Assembly: GCA_027311485.1 (NCBI GenBank)
Contig: DAICYU010000165.1
Coordinates: 1 to 8,000 of the forward strand
Direction of reading: 5' to 3'
Length of the DNA: 8,000 bases
Source of the DNA: Acetobacteraceae bacterium
GTDB taxonomy: Bacteria > Pseudomonadota > Alphaproteobacteria > Acetobacterales > Acetobacteraceae
The notes beneath the pieces are model-generated. The model was not told the origin of the DNA, did not search any database, and saw only the letters and a program-made list of their open reading frames with translations. Every line of letters begins with the position of its first letter. Position 1 is the stretch's first letter. Made by a program: the position numbers and the translations under genes. Positions 1 through 5,846 of this stretch are shown here, in pieces.

Positions 1-1089
1 GTCGCTGGCAAAAATCTGCAGCTTAGGGGCTGCGGGAAACGTGGCCGCGTGTTCGCGCAGCAGGATGGCGATGGAATACGCTTCTTCTCCGGTGGAACAG
101 CCAGGCACCCAGACCCGGATCATATCATTCGGTTCCTTATTCTTGAACAGCTCGGGAATGGCCGTCTGTTTCAGCGCGGCAAAGGCGTCGCGGTCGCGAA
201 AGAATTCGGTAACACCGATCAGCAGGTCTTCGAACAGTAGCGTGACCTCGCGCGGGTCCTTGCGCAGGCGGTCAACGAACGCGCCCATGTCGGTGATCTG
301 CAGCACCTGCATGCGCCGCTGCACACGACGGATGATGGTCTTGTCCTTGTAGCCGCTGAAGTCGTTTCCTGTGCGGCTTCGTAACAGGGCGATGACCGCG
401 GCAAGCTGGTCCGCCGCCTGGGGGGCGACGTCACGGTTCTGGTTGCTCCGGCGCATCTCCCGCGCGAAGGAGAAATATTCGTGCGCCTTAAGGCCGATCT
501 CTTCGACGGGCAGGATGAAGTCCACCATCCCGGTATCGACGGCGCTGCGCATCATCCCGTCATAGGTGGCGTCCGCCTGCGCGATGGTCAGGCCGCCGGC
601 TTCCTTGATCGCCCGCAGGCCGATGGTGCCGTCGCTGCCCGTACCGGACAGGATGATGCAGCCGGCCTTTTCACCCTGGTCGCGCGCCAGGGAGATGAAG
701 AACTCATCGATCAGGCCGTCGCTGACACGCCGCACCGCCGGACTGCTCAGCCGCAAGTGGCCGTGCTGGATCGTCAGATGGACATTCGGGGGAATGACAT
801 ACACGTGGTTTGGCGCCACCGGCATGTCGTTTTCAACCTCCGTCACCGGCAGCGGGCTGGTACGGCCGATGATCGCCGTCAGTGCGCTGGCACGGTCCGG
901 GTCCAGGTGCTGCACAACCACGAACGCCATGCCGCAATCGGGCGTGAGCGGGGAAAACAGGCGCTGCAGCGCATCCACCCCGCCGGCTGACGCGCCGACC
1001 CCGATGATCGGCAGCTGGGCCGATGTCGCTTGCTGGTTACCGTTGCCGGACGGAACCGCAGACGCTTCATCATCCGCATAATCAGTCAT
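1..1089 (-). CDS. CheB-CheR fusion protein (methylesterase + methyltransferase), N-terminal 363 residues, runs off left edge
   Basis: An uninterrupted frame starts at the ATG at 1089-1087 and remains open for 363 codons to base 1. Residues about 26-200 are a CheB methylesterase domain, which removes methyl groups from chemoreceptor glutamates. The nucleophile serine is S34 in GASAGG, the histidine is H61 in VVVQHLDPD and the aspartate is D153 in LSGTGSDG. Residues about 220-363 begin a CheR methyltransferase: an N-terminal helical part (GNDFSGYKDKTIIRRVQRRM), VTEFFRDRD, then the SAM-binding loop GCSTGEEA at 330-337, ending at IFASD. There is no receiver domain ahead of CheB. Family members of this layout often continue into PAS and histidine-kinase domains; that part lies outside the window. 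The start overlaps the upstream cheB stop as ATGA, which implies one transcript and translational coupling. All visible catalytic residues are intact, and I am confident of the family. Confidence 0.93.
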   Translation of the reverse strand, partial: MTDYADDEASAVPSGNGNQQATSAQLPIIGVGASAGGVDALQRLFSPLTPDCGMAFVVVQHLDPDRASALTAIIGRTSPLPVTEVENDMPVAPNHVYVIPPNVHLTIQHGHLRLSSPAVRRVSDGLIDEFFISLARDQGEKAGCIILSGTGSDGTIGLRAIKEAGGLTIAQADATYDGMMRSAVDTGMVDFILPVEEIGLKAHEYFSFAREMRRSNQNRDVAPQAADQLAAVIALLRSRTGNDFSGYKDKTIIRRVQRRMQVLQITDMGAFVDRLRKDPREVTLLFEDLLIGVTEFFRDRDAFAALKQTAIPELFKNKEPNDMIRVWVPGCSTGEEAYSIAILLREHAATFPAAPKLQIFASD

Positions 1090-2195
1090 GGGCTACCATG
1101 TTCGTCCAATTCCTCAGATGGACTGGTCCGGTTCTCAAGCAGGCGCCTCACGATCTCGGCGTCCTCGTCGTATTCGTGGGCTCGTTGCAACAGAGTATTC
1201 GCCAGGTCCAGGCGATCGTCAGACTTTTCCTCCGCTGCCATGCGCCGCGCCAGGGCCGCACGTTCCTGATGCGTGCGCAGCAATTTCCACAGCATCGTCT
1301 CGGCATCGTTGCCCTTTGACACCAGGATCGTGTCGCCGTTATAGGCGTGGCCGACATGGCACCGGAAGCGCAGCGGTCCGCCGTCCTCGATTTCCCACAA
1401 CCCCCCGTGGCATTCCGGGCAGATGAATCGTGATGGCGTTCCCAATTGCTCATTGGTCTGCATGCTTGCCAGCTCATGGGCTGCGATTGCGGTTTCCAGC
1501 CGTATTTCAGCCGGTATGGGCGGGGTTTCCGCCGCCGGCGTGCGGACCAGGCGGTCCAGCAGCTGCCCAAGCTCCGCCGCTTTGGCGACGTGATCGACGC
1601 ACACGGCCCGCAGCGCGGCCCGCGGCATGCTGGGCACGGCCGCGTCACTCGGATCCTGCACCACGGTGAGGCCGCCGCAACGTTTGATCGCCCGCAGCCC
1701 GGAGGTGCCATCGCTCAGCGCGCCCGACAACACGACGCCGATCACAGCGCCACCGAAGGTGCACGCGGCCGAACGGAACAGCGGATCGATCGCCGGGCGT
1801 GCGAAGTTTTCGCGCGGGCCACGGCGCAGCAGCAGGTGCGAGTCATGGATCAGCATGTGCGCACCCGGCACAGCGACATAGACATGCCCGGGTTCAATCA
1901 CCCGGCCACTTTTCGCAGGCAGCACCGGCAATGTGGAGGCATGGCTCAACACCTGCGCCAAATGGCTGCTCGCACCCACGTGCATCACGGCGAACACGGA
2001 TGCGGGCAAGTCCTTTGGCAGCTCGGACAGCAGCTGTGCCAGTACCTGAAGTCCGCCCGCCGAGGCACCGATGACGACCACGTGGTGGTTGCCGCTGCCT
2101 CGCGTGTTGCCCTGCTCCACCACGCCAAGGCTCCCTGTGCCATTGCCTTGCACGAAACAACGGCGACGGTCGCTATGCGTTACCGGGGCGACCAT
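1086..2195 (-). CDS. cheB: CheB-type protein-glutamate methylesterase with C-terminal zinc-ribbon-like module, no receiver domain
   Basis: This 369-residue protein has a CheB catalytic domain at about 38-215. The triad is visible: S45 in IGASAGG, H72 in AVMHVGASS and D162 in VVLSGALSDG. The family activity is demethylation or deamidation of chemoreceptor-like proteins. The usual N-terminal receiver domain is absent. Instead a C-terminal region (about 225-369) carries C259-P-E-C262 and C279-H-V-G-H283, a probable zinc site found in a subgroup of stand-alone CheB homologues, followed by a charged, probably helical tail. The ATG at 2195 has only a weak ribosome site and the first 37 residues look unconserved. 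GTG codons at residues 25-26, preceded by GGGAG, are an alternative start. The gene ends in an ATGA overlap with the CheB-CheR fusion gene, so the two are probably coupled in a non-flagellar or chemosensory-like signalling unit. Confidence 0.92.
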   Translation of the reverse strand: MVAPVTHSDRRRCFVQGNGTGSLGVVEQGNTRGSGNHHVVVIGASAGGLQVLAQLLSELPKDLPASVFAVMHVGASSHLAQVLSHASTLPVLPAKSGRVIEPGHVYVAVPGAHMLIHDSHLLLRRGPRENFARPAIDPLFRSAACTFGGAVIGVVLSGALSDGTSGLRAIKRCGGLTVVQDPSDAAVPSMPRAALRAVCVDHVAKAAELGQLLDRLVRTPAAETPPIPAEIRLETAIAAHELASMQTNEQLGTPSRFICPECHGGLWEIEDGGPLRFRCHVGHAYNGDTILVSKGNDAETMLWKLLRTHQERAALARRMAAEEKSDDRLDLANTLLQRAHEYDEDAEIVRRLLENRTSPSEELDEHGSP

Positions 2196-2319
2196 GCAGC
2201 AGGGCGACTATCGCGCCAAACGCCGTCACGATTAGGAGAGACGGGCTTTCAAAGCCAGCAACTGCATCGACGTGACTTTTCTTGCGCGTTGTTGGGCGCC
2301 TTCTGCCTTAATGGCCGCT
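2196..2319 (-). promoter_or_regulatory. Intergenic region upstream of cheB with a short palindrome
   Basis: These 124 bases separate the methyltransferase stop from the cheB start, and both genes are on the minus strand. The region contains the palindrome GGCTTTCAAAGCC at 2244-2256, with 6-base arms around one central base, about 50 bases upstream of the cheB ATG. That position suits an operator. A poor sigma-70-like match (TTGCTG with CCTAAT, 19-base spacing on the minus strand) overlaps it. I see no clear rho-independent terminator for the methyltransferase. The regulatory assignment is inference. Confidence 0.3.
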
Positions 2320-3114
2320 TCAAGTCTTTACTACCTCTGGGGCCCAGCCGGTCATCACCGCAAGACGCAGCGTCGCCGCCACCCTGTTGCCGTCGGCCGG
2401 CAGCCGCAGCAACGCGGCGGGAAACAAGGATCGCGACGCGTTCGACTGCGACCGCTCGCGGATTGCGTTGGTTTCCCCGGCCGCGCGCAGGTCGGTCAGG
2501 ATCGCCAGCGGATCGGCGTACAGCAGCCGGATATCCTCGACATCCGCCACCGGCAGCGTGAACCCGGCGCGCTGCAGCAGATGCGCGCAGTCGCGCAATT
2601 CCGGAAACGGCGAAACCCGCGGCGCGGCACCGCCGCTCACCTCCGCCTCCGCTTCGGTCAGCGCGCCGCGCAATTCCGACAGTGTGCCCAGCGCGGGCAG
2701 GCTGGCCAACAGCAGCCCGCCCGGCCGCAGCGTGTGACGCAACTGGATCAGCGCGCCCGGCAGGTCGTTGATCCAGTGCAGCGACAGGCTGGCAACGATC
2801 AGGTCGAAGCTCCCCGGTGCGAACGGCAGGAATTCCTCATCCGCCGCGACCGCCAGGCCGCCGTTGCGGGCGGCCATCGCCGGGGAGATGTCGGTGCTGA
2901 CGACCCGCAGCCCGCGCGCCCGCAACAGTGGCGCGACGATGCCGCGTCCGCCCACATCCAGCGCCTCGCTGAAGCGCCGGTTGGTGTCGTCCAACCGGTC
3001 CAGCAGGCGGTCCGCTGCGTCCTGCAGCACATCCGCCACCCGGTCCACCATCCGGGCCGCCCGGTCCCGGTGCAGCCGCACCGCTCGGCGGTCGAATACC
3101 TGCATCACGTCCAT
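2320..3114 (-). CDS. NDUFAF5-like SAM-dependent methyltransferase-fold protein (complex I assembly factor family)
   Basis: This 264-residue protein opens with QVFDRRAVRLHRDRAA (5-20) and has DVGGRG at 53-58 as SAM motif I, an acidic strand end at D75, ADEEFLPF at 91-98, and FDLIVASLSLHWINDLPGAL at 103-122. It continues with SPFPELRDCAHLLQRAGF at 168-185, DLRAAGETNA at 208-217 and a terminal MTGWAP. These segments match human NDUFAF5, which hydroxylates an arginine of the complex I subunit NDUFS7 and is structurally a class I methyltransferase. BioC is the other, more distant relative often named by automatic annotation. Motif I is one residue shorter than the usual DxGxGxG. The C-terminus stops a few residues after GWAP, shorter than in NDUFAF5. 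The start at 3114 or the ATG at 3105 (M4) are both possible; neither has a strong ribosome site. It is transcribed divergently from the rhodanese gene. A role in respiratory complex I assembly is inferred from homology only. Confidence 0.88.
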   Translation of the reverse strand: MDVMQVFDRRAVRLHRDRAARMVDRVADVLQDAADRLLDRLDDTNRRFSEALDVGGRGIVAPLLRARGLRVVSTDISPAMAARNGGLAVAADEEFLPFAPGSFDLIVASLSLHWINDLPGALIQLRHTLRPGGLLLASLPALGTLSELRGALTEAEAEVSGGAAPRVSPFPELRDCAHLLQRAGFTLPVADVEDIRLLYADPLAILTDLRAAGETNAIRERSQSNASRSLFPAALLRLPADGNRVAATLRLAVMTGWAPEVVKT

Positions 3115-3226
3115 GACGCGTCACCAGTCACATCTGTCCATACTGCCGATGTGCGCCTTGCCATCGGCGTTGCCAAGGCGATCCCGTGCGGCCTACCGTC
3201 GAGGCCCGTTAAGAAGGTCCAAACAA
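3115..3226. promoter_or_regulatory. Divergent intergenic region with interleaved inverted repeats
   Basis: These 112 bases separate the divergent starts of the methyltransferase (minus) and rhodanese (plus) genes and must hold at least the promoter for the latter. Two inverted repeats interlock: GCCGATG (3145-3151) pairs with CATCGGC (3162-3168), and CGCCTTG (3154-3160) pairs with CAAGGCG (3174-3180). The stem arms intercalate, so only one hairpin can form at a time. A third small stem, GGCCT/AGGCC, lies at 3190-3206. I could not identify a convincing -35/-10 pair on either strand. Operator sites and a switching RNA leader are both possible readings. Confidence 0.4.
3211..3217 (+). promoter_or_regulatory. 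Ribosome binding site deciding the rhodanese start
   Basis: AAGAAGG lies nine bases before the ATG at 3227. It supports this start over far upstream in-frame ATGs (the first at 2768), which would add 153 residues encoded antisense to the methyltransferase gene. Rhodanese homology also begins right after 3227. Confidence 0.6.
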
Positions 3227-4855
3227 ATGAAAAAGATTGACGCACAGACATTGCGCGCATGGATCACCGATGGCCATGAACTGGCACTGCTGGACGCGCG
3301 GGAGGACGGGGAATTCGGCGCGTCCCACCTGTTCTGGGCCGTTCCGTGTGGCCTTGCCCGCAGGGAAATCCGCGCCCGTGCCCTGCTGCCCAGGCCTGGC
3401 GTCCGTGTCTGCTGCGTCGATGACGGTCGCGGCCTGGCCGAGCAGCTGGCCGAGTGGCTGGAGTCGGTTGGTTATACGGATGTGCATGTGCTGGATGGCG
3501 GCACCAAGGCGTGGGCAGCGGCCGGCTATACGCTGTTCAGCGGCGTCAACGTGCCGTCCAAGGCGTTCGGGGAGTGGGTGGAGCATCACTACGGCACCGA
3601 AAGTGTCGATGCGAAGGAGTTGAAGGCGTGGATCGACCAGGGCCGCGACATGGTGGTGCTGGACAGCCGCACGCTGGAGGAGTTCACCCGCATGTCGATC
3701 CCGACCGGGATCAGCGTGCCGGGCGGCGAACTTGCCTATCGCATTGGTGACATGGTACCCAATCCGAAGACGCTGGTGGTGGTGAACTGCGCCGGCCGCA
3801 CCCGCAGTATCATGGGCGCAGAAAGCCTGCGCCGAGCCGGCATCCCGAACAAGGTGGTTGCGTTGCGCAACGGCACGATGGGGTGGGAGCTCGCCGGGCT
3901 GCGCTGCGACCGGGGCCGGACCGCGGCTTTCACACCGGGCACGCCGAAGACGCTGGCGCTGGCGCTGCAACGCGCGCAGGCCTTCGCCGAACAGTCTGGC
4001 GTCGGTGTCATTGGCCCGCTGGACCTGGAACGGTTTGAGGACGAGCCGGACCGCACGCTTTACCTGCTGGACGTGCGCGACCCGCAGGAGTTCCGCGCCG
4101 GCCACCGCCCGGGCAGCCGCAACGCACCGGGCGGACAACTGGTGCAGGCCACCGATGGCTGGATCGGCGTGCGCAACGCCCGCATCGTGCTGGTCGATGA
4201 TACCGGCGTGCGCGCCCGCATGGCCGGCGCCTGGCTGCGGCAGATGGGGCATCGCGACGTGTTCGTCGTCGAAGGCGGCCTCGATGCCATCGGCACCACG
4301 GGCGGTTCGGCCGCACCGGTGCCGGAACTGACCGCCCCGGTCGAACTGATCGACGTGCCGGGGCTGGTGCATCTGCTGGATACCGGCGCCCGCACCCTGG
4401 TGGTGGACCTGGCCCGCAGCATCGACTTCCGGGACGGGCATATTCCCGGCGCGTTATGGGGCGTGCGGTCGCGGCTGGACGCCTTGCGCTCGCAGCTTTC
4501 CGCCGCCGCGCACGTGGTTCTGACCTCACCGGACGGGATGCTGGCGCGCCTTGCGGTGCCGGAGGTGCGCGGGCTGACCACGGCCCCGGTACGGGTGCTG
4601 GACGGCGGCACCGACGGCTGGCACGCCTACGGCCGCCCGCTGGTCAAGGACCGCACCACGCCGCCGGATGAGGCGTGCATCGACTTCTACCTCCGTCCAT
4701 ACGATCGTAACAGCGGCGTGGAGGAGGCGATGAACGCCTACCTGTCGTGGGAAATCGACCTGGTGCATGAAATCGCGCGTGACGGCACCGTGTCCTTCGG
4801 CATCCCGGGCGATACCTCGGGGGAAGCTTCAGGGGACGCTCACGTCGCCGCCTGA
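3227..4855 (+). CDS. Four-domain rhodanese sulfurtransferase with one catalytic cysteine
   Basis: This 542-residue protein is built from four rhodanese-like repeats at about 1-105, 120-230, 260-360 and 370-475, plus a tail to 542. Each repeat shows an LLDAR/VLDSR/LLDVRD/VVDLARS strand and a repeat-end motif such as VLDGGTKAW. Only domain 2 has the persulfide-forming loop C188-A-G-R-T-R193. Aligning the loops by the following helix puts aspartate at the cysteine position in domain 1 (D65, VDDGRG) and domain 3 (D324, VDDTGV), and a serine or threonine in domain 4 (LTSPDG). The family transfers sulfane sulfur, from donors such as thiosulfate or cysteine-derived persulfides, to thiol acceptors. 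Related tandem rhodaneses in alphaproteobacteria are often next to cysteine dioxygenase, which is not seen here. The tail (FYLRPYDRN, YLSWEIDL, IARDGTVSFG) is typical of that group. There is no signal peptide, so it is probably cytosolic. The physiological substrate is unknown. Confidence 0.92.
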   Translation: MKKIDAQTLRAWITDGHELALLDAREDGEFGASHLFWAVPCGLARREIRARALLPRPGVRVCCVDDGRGLAEQLAEWLESVGYTDVHVLDGGTKAWAAAGYTLFSGVNVPSKAFGEWVEHHYGTESVDAKELKAWIDQGRDMVVLDSRTLEEFTRMSIPTGISVPGGELAYRIGDMVPNPKTLVVVNCAGRTRSIMGAESLRRAGIPNKVVALRNGTMGWELAGLRCDRGRTAAFTPGTPKTLALALQRAQAFAEQSGVGVIGPLDLERFEDEPDRTLYLLDVRDPQEFRAGHRPGSRNAPGGQLVQATDGWIGVRNARIVLVDDTGVRARMAGAWLRQMGHRDVFVVEGGLDAIGTTGGSAAPVPELTAPVELIDVPGLVHLLDTGARTLVVDLARSIDFRDGHIPGALWGVRSRLDALRSQLSAAAHVVLTSPDGMLARLAVPEVRGLTTAPVRVLDGGTDGWHAYGRPLVKDRTTPPDEACIDFYLRPYDRNSGVEEAMNAYLSWEIDLVHEIARDGTVSFGIPGDTSGEASGDAHVAA

Positions 4856-5630
4856 CGCGCGCCTTGTCCGGGGGCTGCGCCGCTTCGCCGGTGCGGCGCT
4901 CGACCTGCTGCTGCCGCCGACCTGCCCCACATGCGAGGGCTACGTGGCGGAGCAGGGGCAGCTTTGCGCTGCGTGTTTCGCGCGGACGAGCTTCATCAGC
5001 CCGCCCTGCTGCGGCTGTTGCGGCGTGCCGTTCGCCTCGGATGCGCAGGCTGAAGACAGGGGATTGTGCCCGGCGTGCCTGGATCGCCCGCCGCTGTTCC
5101 GGCAGGCCCGTGCGGCGCTGCGCTACGACGCGCAGGCGCGCCGGCTGATCCTGCCGCTGAAGCACGCCGACCGGCAGGAACTGGTGCCGGTGCTGGCCCC
5201 GATGATGGCCCGTGCCGGGGCGGCGCTGCTGGCGCGGGCCGACATCCTGGTACCGGTGCCGCTGCACCGCAGCCGCCTGCGGGAGCGGAAATACAACCAG
5301 TCGGCCTTGCTGGCAAAGGCCATTGGGCGACTGGCCGGTGTTGCCGTGCTGCCGGACGGACTGCAACGCGTCCGCCGCACCGCCCCGCTGGATGACAAGT
5401 CACCACGGGAGCGGGCGCTGGAAGTCGCCGGCAGCATCGTCGTGCGGCCCGGGCGGGCGGCGCGTTTCGCCGGCACCAGTGTGCTGCTGGTGGACGATGT
5501 CATGACGTCGGGCGCCACCGCGAATGCCTGCGCCGCCGCGTTGCTGTCCGCGGGCGCCACCGCGGTGGATGTGCTGACCGCGGCGCGGGTGCCGGACCCA
5601 AGGCTGGAAAACGCCACCCCCAAGGACTGA
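4767..5630 (+). CDS. comF: ComF-family protein: double zinc finger plus phosphoribosyltransferase domain
   Basis: The 287-residue reading has an N-terminal cysteine-rich module: C53-PT-C56 with C67-AA-C70, then CCGCCG at 81-86 with C101-PA-C104. A type I phosphoribosyltransferase domain follows, with DILVPVPLH at 159-167, RERKYNQSALLA at 172-183, and the PRPP-binding motif LLVDDVMTSGAT at 240-251. ComF is needed for DNA uptake in naturally transformable bacteria; its exact reaction is not established, and in most bacteria the homologue's role is unknown. The ATG at 4767 lies 89 bases inside the rhodanese gene and has no clear ribosome site. A GTG at 4779 is the only other early start. Recognisable homology begins only at about residue 33, after the rhodanese stop, so residues 1-28 are dual-coded and their reality is uncertain. 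Translation probably depends on coupling to the rhodanese gene. The domain identity is firm; the start is not. Confidence 0.88.
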   Translation: MKSRVTAPCPSASRAIPRGKLQGTLTSPPDARLVRGLRRFAGAALDLLLPPTCPTCEGYVAEQGQLCAACFARTSFISPPCCGCCGVPFASDAQAEDRGLCPACLDRPPLFRQARAALRYDAQARRLILPLKHADRQELVPVLAPMMARAGAALLARADILVPVPLHRSRLRERKYNQSALLAKAIGRLAGVAVLPDGLQRVRRTAPLDDKSPRERALEVAGSIVVRPGRAARFAGTSVLLVDDVMTSGATANACAAALLSAGATAVDVLTAARVPDPRLENATPKD

Positions 5631-5846
5631 GCCGCCGGCGGCCCGGACGCGACCCGGATACGCCCGGAGTGCCTCCGCCCCAGGAGTTGGGGCCCAAGGT
5701 CAGGCACCAGGGGTGCAAACCACAAGAACCAGGCATCAGGGGGGCAAATCCCAGGGTCCGAGGCCCAAGGTCCGAGCCCCAGGGTGTCCTAGCCCCAGGG
5801 TCCTAGCCCCGGGGTTCAGGCATCAGGTGCAGCTCTTATCCAGGCA
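5631..5846. repeat. Intergenic tract of short degenerate direct repeats
   Basis: Between the convergent comF and DUF169 genes lie 216 bases with no credible gene. CAGGCA(C/T)CAGG occurs at 5701-5711, 5730-5740, 5817-5827 and, one base shorter, at 5841-5850, where it overlaps the DUF169 stop codon. GGCCCAAGGTC occurs at 5691-5701 and 5762-5772. A 23-base unit starting at 5701 recurs at 5730 with 19 of 23 positions identical. The core is the 14-base array listed separately. The palindrome GCCGCCGGCGGC at 5631-5642 directly follows the comF stop. I see no T-rich terminator. The function is unknown; replication slippage is a plausible origin. Confidence 0.75.
5750..5820 (+). repeat. 14-base tandem repeat array, about five degenerate units
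   Basis: Successive units are CCCAGGGTCCGAGG (5750-5763), CCCAAGGTCCGAGC (5764-5777), CCCAGGGTGTCCTAGC (5778-5793, two bases longer), CCCAGGGTCCTAGC (5794-5807) and a decayed CCCGGGGTTCAGG (5808-5820). No unit is interrupted by unique spacer, so this is not a CRISPR array. It lies downstream of both neighbouring genes, which makes a promoter role unlikely. Confidence 0.8.

Noticed and set aside
481..1081. Plus-strand open frames across the left end of the window
   Set aside because: They are antisense to the CheB-CheR fusion, whose catalytic motifs are all intact on the minus strand.
1446..2561. A 371-codon open frame on the plus strand over cheB and its upstream region
   Set aside because: It is antisense to the catalytic CheB domain, low in complexity, without a domain motif, and it crosses two intergenic boundaries.
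2768..3226. An in-frame 153-codon upstream extension of the rhodanese gene
   Set aside because: It is antisense to the methyltransferase gene, Ser/Arg-rich and without homology. A ribosome site and the start of the rhodanese fold both support 3227.
2272..3240. A 322-codon open frame on the plus strand opposite the methyltransferase
   Set aside because: Its translation is dominated by Gln, Arg and Ala, and the opposite strand encodes a firmly recognised protein.
3209..4441. A 410-codon open frame on the minus strand, antisense to the rhodanese gene
   Set aside because: It lies fully opposite a protein with clear domain homology. Its translation is rich in Ala, Arg, Gln and His with no recognisable motif, as expected for an antisense shadow in GC-rich DNA.
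5631..5642. GCCGCCGGCGGC as a comF terminator
   Set aside because: It is a loopless palindrome that could form only a short stem with unpaired centre, and no T-run follows. In 65% GC DNA it can arise by chance.
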